64,000 bases of DNA, taken from LMUY01 sp964235495 (GTDB taxonomy: Bacteria; Pseudomonadota; Alphaproteobacteria; Acetobacterales; Acetobacteraceae). Positions 50,791-59,513 of the stretch are shown piece by piece. Position numbers and translations under genes: made by a program. Positions within the stretch are counted from its first letter, which is position 1. Each line of letters begins with the position of its first letter. The notes beneath the pieces were generated by a model. The model worked only from the letters and a program-made list of their open reading frames with translations, was not told the origin of the DNA and did no database searches. The stretch is taken from contig CAXSAX010000003.1 of assembly GCA_964235495.1 (NCBI GenBank), forward strand, positions 1 to 64,000. The letters run 5' to 3'.

Positions 50791-51834
50791 TCAAAGGCTG
50801 TTGTCCCGCCGCACCAGCTCGACCAGCCGCGCCACATGCTCCGGCGGTGTTTCCGGCACGATGCCGTGGCCGAGATTGAAGATGGCCGGGTGCCCGCGCC
50901 AGGCGGATAGCACCGTTTGCACCCCTTCAGCCATTACCTTGCCCCCGGCGACCAGGGCTAACGGGTCGAGGTTGCCCTGCACGGCGATTCCCAGTGGCAC
51001 CGCTGCGGCGGACACCGCCGGGTCCGCCGCCGTGTCAATGCCGATGGCCTGCACGCCGGTGGACGCCGCGTACTCCGCCAGCATGGACCCAGCTAGCCGA
51101 GGAAACCCGATCACCGGCAGCCCAGGGTGCTGGGCATGCAAGGCTGCCGTGATACGCCGGGTCGGCTCGATGACCAAACGGCGGAACTGCGTTGAGGGTA
51201 GCACGCCAGCCCAGGAGTCGAACAGCATCACCGTGTCGGCTCCGGCCATGACCTGGCGCAGCAGGTATGCGGTGGTCTGCTCCACCAGGAGGTCCATGAG
51301 TGCTGCAAACAACGCCGGGTCCCGATAGGCCATGCCGCGCACGGCGGCGAAGTCCTTGGAGCCATGGCCCTCCACCATGTAGCACGCCACCGTCCAGGGG
51401 CTGCCAGCAAACCCGATCAACGCTACCTCCGGCGCCAATTCGCGGCGTATGCGACCGACCGCCTCCATGATGGGTGCCGTCCGCTCCGCCACCTGCGCCG
51501 GACGGAGAGTGGCCAAGCCTGCGGCGTCGCGGATCGGTTCCAGCAGCGGCCCTTCGCCTTCCGCGAACCGCAATGGCTGCCCGAGCGCCATCGGCAGCAT
51601 GAGGATGTCGCTGAACAGGATGGCAGCGTCGAAGCCGAAGCGGCGGATCGGCTGCAACGTCACCTCGGTGGCTAGCGCCGGGTTGAGGCAGAGGTCGATG
51701 AAGCCGCCGGCCCGAGTCCGTATGGCGCGGTACTCCGGCAGGTAGCGCCCGGCCTGGCGCATCAGCCACACGGGGGGCGGCCATACGGACTCGCCGGCAA
51801 GCACGCGGAGCAGCGGGGAAGAGATCACAGCCAA
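50791..51834 (-). CDS. hemE: Uroporphyrinogen decarboxylase
   Basis: A 347-aa enzyme decarboxylating uroporphyrinogen III to coproporphyrinogen III. PVWLMRQAGRYLPEYRAIRT is the hallmark N-terminal Arg loop, FDAAILFSDILMLPMALGQP carries the catalytic Asp, GFAGSPWTVACYMVEG is the second signature, and NLGHGIVPETPPEHVARLVE the C-terminal block. The frame opens at a TTG (51834); a GTG two codons later (51828) with AGG 7 nt ahead may be the real start. It heads hemE-hemH-HAD-AKR and faces ppsR across the candidate origin. Confidence 0.95.
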   Translation of the reverse strand: MAVISSPLLRVLAGESVWPPPVWLMRQAGRYLPEYRAIRTRAGGFIDLCLNPALATEVTLQPIRRFGFDAAILFSDILMLPMALGQPLRFAEGEGPLLEPIRDAAGLATLRPAQVAERTAPIMEAVGRIRRELAPEVALIGFAGSPWTVACYMVEGHGSKDFAAVRGMAYRDPALFAALMDLLVEQTTAYLLRQVMAGADTVMLFDSWAGVLPSTQFRRLVIEPTRRITAALHAQHPGLPVIGFPRLAGSMLAEYAASTGVQAIGIDTAADPAVSAAAVPLGIAVQGNLDPLALVAGGKVMAEGVQTVLSAWRGHPAIFNLGHGIVPETPPEHVARLVELVRRDNSL

Positions 51835-52116
51835 CCTATAGAGCAGATAAGAGTCTTAGATAGGTTGGGGTGGTAGAAGAACCCTGTGAGTCCTGGGGTA
51901 CACGTGACCCGCTGACTCCGCGGTCCGCCTGTCCACAGCGTTGTGCGTCGCCAAGCCATTGTTCGCACCGTTGATTCTGCCACTGTCCCCACCCCACGTG
52001 GAGTCAGCACCGAAACGCTCCCGCCGGCACGGCCGCGCGACTCTTCTCCCCGCTCTCGGACTCGGCAGCCTCGATTTTCCCTGGCCAGCCGGCTTATCCC
52101 CGCTATCCTCCCAGCC
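51835..52116. other. Candidate chromosomal replication origin (hemE/ppsR junction)
   Basis: The gap between divergent hemE and the DUF299/RP001-type gene is where the chromosomal origin lies in Caulobacter crescentus and Rickettsia. Here it contains seven GANTC sites (51851, 51888, 51914, 51973, 52001, 52039, 52059), far above chance for 213 bp, and two inverted repeats: CCAACCTAT (51831-51839)/ATAGGTTGG (51860-51868) and GCTGACTCC (51911-51919)/GGAGTCAGC (52000-52008). DnaA-box-like 9-mers at 51929 and 52094 match TTATCCACA only 7/9, and there is no strong AT-rich unwinding element, so the call is not certain. Confidence 0.55.
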
Positions 52117-52968
52117 ATGGCGCCCGAACGGCTCAACCTGCACTTGGTCTCGGACGCGACAGGGGAGACGCTGAACTCGATCGCGCGCGCCACCGTGTCG
52201 CAGTTCGAGCACGCCTCCATCGTGTACCATCGCTGGAGCCTGGTGCGGACGCGCTTCCAGCTGCACCGAGTGCTGGAAGGCATTGAGGCGGAACCCGGCC
52301 CGGTGCTCTCCACCCTGCTGGACCGCGGCCTGCGCGACGACCTGGCCCGGGTGTGCGAGCGGCTGGAGCTCAGCGTGGTCAACGTGCTCGACCCGGTGCT
52401 CGGCATGTTGCAGGAGCAGATCGGCGAGCAGGCCGCCTCCCGCCCCGGCCGCCAGTACGTGCTGGACGCCGACTATTTCCGCCGCATCGACGCCATGCAC
52501 TTCGTGCTCGCCCACGACGACGGCCAGGCGCAGGCCGGCATTGCGGAGGCGGACGTGATCCTGGTCGGCGTGTCCCGCTCCTCCAAGACGCCCACCTCGT
52601 TCTACCTGGCCAACCGCGGCGTGAAGTCGGCCAACGTGCCGCTGGTGCCGGGCCTGCCGGACCCGCCGGGCTTGGCCGAGCCGCGCTGCCCGGTGATCGG
52701 CCTCACGCTCGACCCGCGCGCGCTGATCGAAATTCGCCGCCACCGCCTGCGCATGATCGGCCAGAGTCCCGTGCGGCAGGACACCAACGACTATATCGAT
52801 GCCGAGTCGGTGAAGGAGGAGCTGCTGTGGGCTCGCCGCCTGTGCAACCGCCGCGGCTGGCCCGTCATCGACGTGACGCAGCGCTCCATCGAGGAGACCG
52901 CCGCCACCGTGCTGCAGCTGATGGAAGCCTGGCACATGCGGCAGCGCCAGGGTGCAACACCCCCATAA
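52117..52968 (+). CDS. ppsR: Pyruvate dikinase/PEP synthase regulatory protein (DUF299)
   Basis: A 283-aa bifunctional kinase/phosphorylase family protein that switches PEP synthase or pyruvate phosphate dikinase off and on through Thr phosphorylation. LHLVSDATGETLNSIARA is the invariant N-terminus, HFVLAHDDGQ precedes ILVGVSRSSKTPTSFYLANR, the P-loop-like ADP/Pi site at residues 151-158. DTNDYIDAESVKEEL and RRGWPVIDVTQRSIEETAA end the protein. ATG 52117 gives the normal start. It corresponds to RP001 of Rickettsia, the first gene after the origin, and is followed by maf 10 nt later. Confidence 0.92.
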   Translation: MAPERLNLHLVSDATGETLNSIARATVSQFEHASIVYHRWSLVRTRFQLHRVLEGIEAEPGPVLSTLLDRGLRDDLARVCERLELSVVNVLDPVLGMLQEQIGEQAASRPGRQYVLDADYFRRIDAMHFVLAHDDGQAQAGIAEADVILVGVSRSSKTPTSFYLANRGVKSANVPLVPGLPDPPGLAEPRCPVIGLTLDPRALIEIRRHRLRMIGQSPVRQDTNDYIDAESVKEELLWARRLCNRRGWPVIDVTQRSIEETAATVLQLMEAWHMRQRQGATPP

Positions 52969-52976
52969 AGGTGTTG
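52955..52976 (+). promoter_or_regulatory. Hairpin covering ppsR stop and maf ribosome site
   Basis: CAACACC (52955-52961) and GGTGTTG (52970-52976) form a 7-bp stem with an 8-nt loop that contains the ppsR TAA. The second arm includes part of the maf Shine-Dalgarno (AAAGG). Ribosomes finishing ppsR would open it, a classic coupling arrangement. Confidence 0.45.
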
Positions 52977-52978
52977 GC

Positions 52979-53584
52979 ATGATGGCTCCCGATGCGCCAC
53001 CCGTGATCCTGGCCAGCGGCTCCGCCGCCCGGCGGATGTTGCTGCAAGCGGCAGGCATCACCTTCACAGTCCGTCCGGCCGCCGTGGACGAGACCGCGAT
53101 CAAGGCCGCGATGCGCACCAGCGGCGCTGACGCGGGCGAGGCGGCGATGGCCCTGGCCGACGCGAAAGCCGCCCGCGTGCGGGACGGGGCGGCCTTGGTA
53201 ATCGGAGCAGACCAGTTGCTGGTGTGCGACGGAGCATGGTTCGACAAGCCACCCGACCTCCCCACCGCCCGTGCCCAGCTGCTACAACTGCGCGGACGGC
53301 GCCACGAGTTGGCGACGGCGGTGACCTGTTGGCGCGGGGGCCGGCCGGTCTGGCACCACCTGGCGCACCCGGCGCTGACGATGCGCGCGTTCTCGGACGA
53401 ATTCCTGGACGCCTACCTCGCCGCCGAGGGCGAGGTGCTGCTGTCAAGCGTCGGCGGCTACCGGCTGGAAGGGCCGGGCGCGCAGCTGTTCGACGCGGTC
53501 GAGGGAGACCACGCCGCAGTGCTGGGGTTGCCGCTGCTGCCCTTGCTCGGCTTCCTGCGCCAGCACGGCGTGCTTAGGGCGTAA
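52979..53584 (+). CDS. maf: Maf-family nucleotide pyrophosphatase
   Basis: A 201-aa house-cleaning nucleoside triphosphate pyrophosphatase acting on modified or canonical nucleotides. ILASGSAARRMLLQAAGI is the phosphate-binding start (S-x-R-R), ALVIGADQLLVCDGAWFDKP has the catalytic Asp and the conserved Lys-Pro, and SSVGGYRLEGPGAQLFDAVE the substrate-specificity C-terminus of the YceF-like group. ATG 52979 follows AAAGG at 7 nt; a second ATG is adjacent. It converges with tamB with 18 nt between stops. Confidence 0.92.
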   Translation: MMAPDAPPVILASGSAARRMLLQAAGITFTVRPAAVDETAIKAAMRTSGADAGEAAMALADAKAARVRDGAALVIGADQLLVCDGAWFDKPPDLPTARAQLLQLRGRRHELATAVTCWRGGRPVWHHLAHPALTMRAFSDEFLDAYLAAEGEVLLSSVGGYRLEGPGAQLFDAVEGDHAAVLGLPLLPLLGFLRQHGVLRA

Positions 53585-53602
53585 GAGGGCCGCCCTCTGC
53601 AT

Positions 53603-56600
53603 TCAGTACTGGAACTGGTAGCTCAGCCCCACGCTGTTGCCGCCAGTACCCGCGCCTACGTCCGTCTCCACCTTCAGCCCCTTGTAGATGTCGATCTGCA
53701 CCACCGCCTGCGTCTGCGCTCCTGAAGTGCCTTGCTTCGCGCCGACGTACACGCCGTTGGCCACGTACTTGCCCGCCTCGACCGTCGCCGCGCTGTTGCT
53801 GCTGGCGGAGCCGTTGGCGTTGGTGCCGCCGCCCACCGAAAGCCGGTCTAGCCCCAGACTCTTGCGCACGGTCTCCAGCGGGTTGGATGCGCCGCCCGTG
53901 GTGCCGGACAGGTCGGCCAGCGCGGCAGCAATCGAGGCGTACTGGAACGGGCTCAGGCTGCCCGCGCTCTTGCCGAACAGCAGCTGCGCCAGCACTTCGT
54001 CCTGCGGCAGTGGCGGCGAGGAGGCAAGGGTGATCTTGGGCGCGCTGGCGTAGCCGGTCACCAGCAGCATCGCGGTCCCGGCGTTGGTCGGCGCGTCAGC
54101 CTCGAAATCCAGCGACGGATCGATCTTGTTGGTGACCCCCGCCCCCTCGAAGCCTACCTTGCCGCGGCTGAAGGTCAGCGTGGTGCCGGCCAGGCTGAAT
54201 GTGCCGCGGCGCAGGCTGAACGCCCCGCTCACCTGCGGCGCTGCCGTGGTGCCGGCCACGTGCAGCGCACCGCCCAGGATCGCGTCCAGCCCGCGCCCGC
54301 GCACGAAAATCTGCCCCGGCGCGTTCAGCTGCAAATCCAGCCGCACCACCGCCCCGGGCTTCGGCGGCGGCGGTGGCAGCTGGCCGGCGATGCGCACCGG
54401 CAACACCGCCACCGACACCGGCAGGTGGTCCGGAATATTGATGCTGGCGCCCAGGATGGACAAGGTACCGCCCACCGCCAGCGCTCCCTGCACGTCGCCG
54501 CGCACCGTGAGGTCTGCGTCCAGGTCCGCCGTCAGCCGGTCGCTGGCGAGCGGGCGGGCGTTGCGCAGGGTGAGCGCCAGATCGACCGGCATCGCCCCGG
54601 CCAGCCCGATGCTGCCGCCGGCGGCGATCGTGCCCGCGCCGGCCTTGCCGGTGAGGCTGGCGATGCGGATGCTCTGCCCCGCCCCTTGGATCGTGGCGGC
54701 GATGCCGCTGATCCGCACGCCCTGGCCGAAATCCTGCAGCTCGCCGTTGGCCAGCGTCACCGTGCCGCTCACCTGGGGAGCGGCCGCCGTGCCCGCCACC
54801 GCCGCGTCCAAGGCCAACTGCCCCCGCACCCGGCGGCCCTGCGCCGTCAGAATCGGGTCCAGCACGGCGAGGTCGACCCCGCCCACGGCCCGCAGCGCCA
54901 GCGCCCCCGCCCCGAGCGGCACGCGCCCGCTGACGGACACGCTGGACTGCCCCGCCGCCAGCTGCGCGTCCAGCACGGCCGCGTGACCTCCCAGCTGCGC
55001 GGTCGCCGTCAGGTTGGCGGGCGGCACGGAGCGGCCGGGACCGGAGCGCATCCGCACCCCGGCCGCCGTCAGCCGCAGCGTGCCTGTGGGGTCGGCCGGG
55101 GTGCCGGCCAGCTTGGCGTCCGCGCCGATGGTGCCGGCAGCGTCCAGCGCCGGGGCGAACGGCTTGGCCAGGTCCGGCGTCGCGCCGCGCAGGCTGACGG
55201 TTAGCGCCAGGGTGGGCGAGATGCGCCCCGCCAACTCCAGCACTGCCTGCTGCACGCCGACGCGCAGCCGGTCCACCGCCACGCCGTCGCCGAAGCTGAC
55301 CCGGGCCGGCGCCAGCAGCCGCACCGCCTCGCCGTGCCAGTCGGCGGTGAGCGCAGCCAACTGCACCACCTTGCCGGGCACGTTCAGCGTGGCGGCGGTG
55401 GTCACGGCCGCGTCTGACCCGGCCAGGGCGAGCTTGGCCGAAAGCCGCAGCGCGAGCGCGTCCTCCGGCCCGTTCGCCGCCAGCCTGGCTGAACCGCTGA
55501 CGCCGCCGGCCTCGATGCCCTCCGCGTCCAGCGTGGCCGCGACGACGGGGTGATTGGTCGGGTTCTGCACCCGGGCCGCTAGCACGGCGCGGCCGACCGA
55601 ACTGCCAGGCAGGCCGGCGTGGCTCGCCTGCAGGTCGAGCTTGCCCGTCTCGCCCGCCAGCTCCGCCTCCGCGGTGACGCTGCCGCTCACTGGCTGGCCG
55701 ATCAGGGCGCGCAGATCCTCGAGCCGGGTCATGCGCAGGTTCACCTTGCCCTCGGGCAGCGTTGCGCCGGATGCCAGGTTCACCGCGCCCTCGGCGTGCA
55801 GGCTCTTCCAGTCGGCGCGGTCAATGGTGGCGTGCAGCGTCCCGTCCGCGCCGCGCCCGGCGTGCAGTGCAAGGTTCAGCGGCGCACCCTCCAGCGTGCC
55901 CTGCGCCGTCACCGATCCGGCGGGCTGGCCGGGCAGCCCCGAGGCATCCACCGCCACCTGGATCGGCCCGCGCGGCACATCCCTGGTCCCGACGTCGCCC
56001 GCCAGCGTCGCCGCCACGGCCAGGTTGTCCGTCGGGCCCCTAGCGGTGCCGGCGAGGGTAGCGGCTCCCTCTACGGTGGGCGCGAGCGCCGCCAGGTTCT
56101 CCAGGCCGACCTTGTAGCGCAGGTCCAGCACGCCCGCCTTGTCCGTGCCGCTGGCCGCCACCGTCAGCGCGCGACCGTCCACCTCCGCCCGGCTGAGCGT
56201 AATGGTGCCGTCCGCCAGCGAGGCCGTGATCCCCAGCTTGGCCGCATCCCCCAGTAGGGCCGGCAGCGGGGACAGCCCCCCGGTGACGCCGACCGTGCCG
56301 TCCAGCGTCACGTCGGTGACGCCGTTCGCCACCGCCGCATCCACCGCCAACTGGGTGCGGCCTTGCAGCTCCACCCCGCCAGCGGCTGCCAGCGGCTGCA
56401 AGTCCGGCGCCGTCAATTCCACGTGCGCCTTGATGGCGCCCGCCGTGTCCGCCGTGCCGTGCGCCTGCAACAAGAGATGCGACAGGTTGAAGACCACAGG
56501 CCGCGCCGGGTCGTCCATCCGGACGTCGGCTTGCAAGGTGAGCGGCGTTGCGGCCAACAGGTCGGGCTTCGGCCCGGGGATACGCACGCCCGTCGCCGTC

Positions 56601-57604
56601 GCGTGCAGGCTCGCGGCCCCCTGGTCGCCTTGCAGGTTGGCGGCCAGCGACGCGATGGCGGCCCCGCCCGCCTCCAGCCCGGCCAGCCGCAGTGTGCCGG
56701 TGGCATCCGGCTTGGCGAACGGGCCGTGCACGTGCGCGTCCAGCGCCACCGACTGCCAGGACACCCCCGGCGCCGGCGTCATTGCCGGGGCGTTCGCCAC
56801 CACGTCCAGCTCCGCCGCCTGGCCGGCGATGTCCACCGTGCCGTTCACCGCCGCCCGCAGCGGCCCGGCGGCAAGCTGCAGCGTCGTGCGCTCCGCCGTG
56901 CGCGGTCCGGCCACGCTGCCTTGCAAGTCGATTGCCCCTAAATCCGGCAGCTTGGCCACCGAGGCGATCAACCCGTGCGCCGGCTCCGCCACGCTCAGCC
57001 GGGCGTCAAGCGAAGCCGGGTCGATGCGGCCGTGCACCGTGTAGCTGCCAGGGCTGTCCAGCCGGTCGATCGTCACGTCCACGTCGCCGTCCTGCAACGA
57101 GGCCAGGTGCGCCTTGCCGTCCAGCGCCAGCACTGCGGCCGCGCCCGCCACCGGCGCGCCGATTTCCGCCCGCGCGATGCGCAGCGCCGCCACGCTCACC
57201 CGCACTGGGAGGCTGAACGGCTTGCTGTCCGCAGGCGCTGGCTTGGCGGCGGCGGACGGGACCGGCAGCCGCGCCACGCCCACCCGGCTGGCCTGCAGCA
57301 GGTCCACCCGCGCCTCGCGGTGCAGCAGCGCCAGCGGCGACCAGTTGAGCGCCACGTCGTCCAGGGTCAGCCAGACGCCCTGCGCATCGCTCACCTCGGC
57401 GTGCCTCAGCCGCAGCGCATCCGGGAAGCGCCCGCCCAGGCCGGCGATCCGCACCTGCCCGGCCGTCAGCTGCCCGGCCAGCCGCTCCACCAGGCGGCGG
57501 CCCGGGTCGAGGTTGAGCAGCAGCACTGCCGCCAGCAGGGCGAACACCGGGATCAGCACCAGCACGCCCAGCCCCCAGCCGAAGACCCGCAATGCGGTGC
57601 GCAT
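53603..57604 (-). CDS. tamB: Translocation and assembly module subunit TamB
   Basis: A 1333-aa envelope-spanning protein. An N-terminal signal anchor (about residues 8-30: VFGWGLGVLVLIPVFALLAA) holds it in the inner membrane, a long beta-helical AsmA/TamB-like stretch fills the periplasm, and the C-terminal DUF490 domain (about 950-1333) ends VGLSYQFQY, a barrel-like finish. With TamA it helps assemble some outer membrane proteins and is implicated in phospholipid transport to the outer membrane. ATG 57604 shares one base with the tamA TGA (TGATG). Confidence 0.95.
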   Translation of the reverse strand: MRTALRVFGWGLGVLVLIPVFALLAAVLLLNLDPGRRLVERLAGQLTAGQVRIAGLGGRFPDALRLRHAEVSDAQGVWLTLDDVALNWSPLALLHREARVDLLQASRVGVARLPVPSAAAKPAPADSKPFSLPVRVSVAALRIARAEIGAPVAGAAAVLALDGKAHLASLQDGDVDVTIDRLDSPGSYTVHGRIDPASLDARLSVAEPAHGLIASVAKLPDLGAIDLQGSVAGPRTAERTTLQLAAGPLRAAVNGTVDIAGQAAELDVVANAPAMTPAPGVSWQSVALDAHVHGPFAKPDATGTLRLAGLEAGGAAIASLAANLQGDQGAASLHATATGVRIPGPKPDLLAATPLTLQADVRMDDPARPVVFNLSHLLLQAHGTADTAGAIKAHVELTAPDLQPLAAAGGVELQGRTQLAVDAAVANGVTDVTLDGTVGVTGGLSPLPALLGDAAKLGITASLADGTITLSRAEVDGRALTVAASGTDKAGVLDLRYKVGLENLAALAPTVEGAATLAGTARGPTDNLAVAATLAGDVGTRDVPRGPIQVAVDASGLPGQPAGSVTAQGTLEGAPLNLALHAGRGADGTLHATIDRADWKSLHAEGAVNLASGATLPEGKVNLRMTRLEDLRALIGQPVSGSVTAEAELAGETGKLDLQASHAGLPGSSVGRAVLAARVQNPTNHPVVAATLDAEGIEAGGVSGSARLAANGPEDALALRLSAKLALAGSDAAVTTAATLNVPGKVVQLAALTADWHGEAVRLLAPARVSFGDGVAVDRLRVGVQQAVLELAGRISPTLALTVSLRGATPDLAKPFAPALDAAGTIGADAKLAGTPADPTGTLRLTAAGVRMRSGPGRSVPPANLTATAQLGGHAAVLDAQLAAGQSSVSVSGRVPLGAGALALRAVGGVDLAVLDPILTAQGRRVRGQLALDAAVAGTAAAPQVSGTVTLANGELQDFGQGVRISGIAATIQGAGQSIRIASLTGKAGAGTIAAGGSIGLAGAMPVDLALTLRNARPLASDRLTADLDADLTVRGDVQGALAVGGTLSILGASINIPDHLPVSVAVLPVRIAGQLPPPPPKPGAVVRLDLQLNAPGQIFVRGRGLDAILGGALHVAGTTAAPQVSGAFSLRRGTFSLAGTTLTFSRGKVGFEGAGVTNKIDPSLDFEADAPTNAGTAMLLVTGYASAPKITLASSPPLPQDEVLAQLLFGKSAGSLSPFQYASIAAALADLSGTTGGASNPLETVRKSLGLDRLSVGGGTNANGSASSNSAATVEAGKYVANGVYVGAKQGTSGAQTQAVVQIDIYKGLKVETDVGAGTGGNSVGLSYQFQY

Positions 57605-59448
57605 CAGAATGCCTGCCCCAACCCGATGTAAGCCTGAAGGATTTGGTCCTTGCGCCGCTTCTCCAGCGGCACTGCCACGTCCACTCGGATCGGCCCGATC
57701 GACGTGTAGTAGCGCCCGCCCACGCCGACGCCCTCGAACAGCGTGCCATTGAACGGCGCCGAGCTGCGCCCAACCTGGCCCGCGTCGATAAACGCCGCCG
57801 CCCCGAAGCTCTGGCCGATGCGCTGGCGATACTCGATCGTGCCAGCGGTCAGCGAGCTGCCCCCGGTCGGCCGATAGTCGGCAAATTGCGGCCCGGCAGC
57901 CTGGTACGCGTAGCCGCGCACCGTGCCGCTGCCCCCGGCGTAGAACCGCTGGTCCGGCGGAATTTGGAACGTGGTGGCGCCCAGTGCCGAGCCGATCGTG
58001 GCGCGCAGGGCGATCACGCTGCGGCCCTGCGCTGCCAGGTTGACATAGGTGGAGCCGCTGAGCTGCACCAGGGTGAAGAACGAGCTGCCGCCGCCGAACG
58101 GTTCCGTCGGCGTCACCGCGAGCTTGGCCTTGATGCCGTGCACCGGGTTGAACAGCCCGTCCGGCCCCGTGCTGTCGTAGGTCAGGCCGAGCGGCAGCTG
58201 CGCCAGCTCGTAGCTTTGCGTAACCCCTTCCTGGGTCACCCGCTCCTGCACGCCGTTCACCCCCACCGAGCCGCTCAGCAGGTCGGTCAGCTTGCGGCTG
58301 AGAGCTACCCCGGCCAGCACTGCCTTGCGGCTGTAGGCATACAGGTTCTCTTTCAAGTAGGCCGCGTTCCAGGCGAGCGTCTGGTCGCGCCGCTGCCAGT
58401 CCGGCTGGATGAAGCCGACCGTGAAGTCGTAGCCGGGCGCCTTGATCTCAGCGTTGGTCTCCGCCTGGGTCAGCAACGCGCCGAAGGTCAGCGTCTCCGC
58501 ATTGCCGAACACGTTGCGGTAGGCGAAGGTGGCGCCCCCCGTGGCTCCCGTGTCGGTGGAATAGGCCGCGTTGAACGTGATGGCGTGGCGCGGGCCCTCC
58601 ACGACCTTGAAGGTCAGCGGAATGCTGCCGTCCGGCGCCAGGTGGTCCGGGATGGCGGCGTTCACCGAGGAGAACACGCCGCTGGCCGCCAGGTCCTGCC
58701 GCGCCCGCTCGATCGCCGCCGGGTCGTACTGCTCGCCCGGGTGCACCGTCAGCCGGCGGCGGACGTAGCTGTCGTTGGTCCTCTTCAGCCCGTCCACCGT
58801 GATGGCGCCAAGATCAACGCGCGGCCCCGGGTCGGCGTGGAAGGTGACGTCGATCACGTGCTCGCCCGGCGTTTCCACCGCATCCGGGTCGCTCACCTTG
58901 GCGAGCGCGTGGCCGGTCTCTTGCAACGCCGCCAGCAGCTTGCCCTGCGCGGCCAGCACGGCGGACGCGACTGCCGGGTCGCCCGACGCGATGCCGAGCT
59001 TGGCCTGGTCTGCAGCCGACACGGGCCCGTCCACCACCACCCGGCGCAGGTGGAACAGCGGGCCGCGCTCCACCGCCACGCTCACCGTGGCGGCTGACCC
59101 GGCAGGCTTGGCAGCCAGCGCGTCCGGCAGCGCCGGGTCATCCACCGCCCGCCCGTCGATCTGCACCGTCACCTTGCCGCCGTAGTAGCCGAAGCTAGTC
59201 AGCGCGGTTTGCAGCCGACCCACATCCCCCTGCGCCCGGGTGACGAGGGCGAACGGCCCCACTGGGGCGCTCTTCTGCAACGAAAGCAGGGAGGAGCTAC
59301 CCTTGAGCGCCGCATCGATCGCGCCGTCCCCGGTCGGCGTGATGGCGACGGTGTAAGGCTGCGGGTCGGCGGCGCGCGCGCCCAATGGGGCGAGGATGCC
59401 GGCTGCGACCAGGAAGGCCGTGCGTTGGAAGGGGCGGCCGCGCTGCAT
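57604..59448 (-). CDS. tamA: Outer membrane translocation subunit TamA (Omp85 family)
   Basis: A 614-aa BamA-like protein. A Sec signal (about 1-26, ending ARA) is followed by about three POTRA domains and a C-terminal 16-strand barrel (about 310-614). LAYRNVFGNAETLTF-like (FAYRNVFGNAETLTFGALLT), RFYAGGSGTVRGYAYQAAGP (the conserved VRGY/F lock motif) and the terminal Phe in YIGLGQAF fit Omp85 proteins. tamA-tamB coupling is the standard arrangement. It diverges from the PlsC-type gene over about 65 nt. Confidence 0.95.
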   Translation of the reverse strand: MQRGRPFQRTAFLVAAGILAPLGARAADPQPYTVAITPTGDGAIDAALKGSSSLLSLQKSAPVGPFALVTRAQGDVGRLQTALTSFGYYGGKVTVQIDGRAVDDPALPDALAAKPAGSAATVSVAVERGPLFHLRRVVVDGPVSAADQAKLGIASGDPAVASAVLAAQGKLLAALQETGHALAKVSDPDAVETPGEHVIDVTFHADPGPRVDLGAITVDGLKRTNDSYVRRRLTVHPGEQYDPAAIERARQDLAASGVFSSVNAAIPDHLAPDGSIPLTFKVVEGPRHAITFNAAYSTDTGATGGATFAYRNVFGNAETLTFGALLTQAETNAEIKAPGYDFTVGFIQPDWQRRDQTLAWNAAYLKENLYAYSRKAVLAGVALSRKLTDLLSGSVGVNGVQERVTQEGVTQSYELAQLPLGLTYDSTGPDGLFNPVHGIKAKLAVTPTEPFGGGSSFFTLVQLSGSTYVNLAAQGRSVIALRATIGSALGATTFQIPPDQRFYAGGSGTVRGYAYQAAGPQFADYRPTGGSSLTAGTIEYRQRIGQSFGAAAFIDAGQVGRSSAPFNGTLFEGVGVGGRYYTSIGPIRVDVAVPLEKRRKDQILQAYIGLGQAF

Positions 59449-59513
59449 GGCGCGAGCTTATAGGGGTCGCGTCGCGCATTGTCCCGTGCCGCGGCCAGGC
59501 GTATGCGGCTGCC

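Noticed and set aside
51929..52102. Two DnaA boxes in the candidate origin
   Set aside because: CTGTCCACA and TTATCCCCG each match the consensus at only 7 of 9 positions; listed as weak support, not as features.
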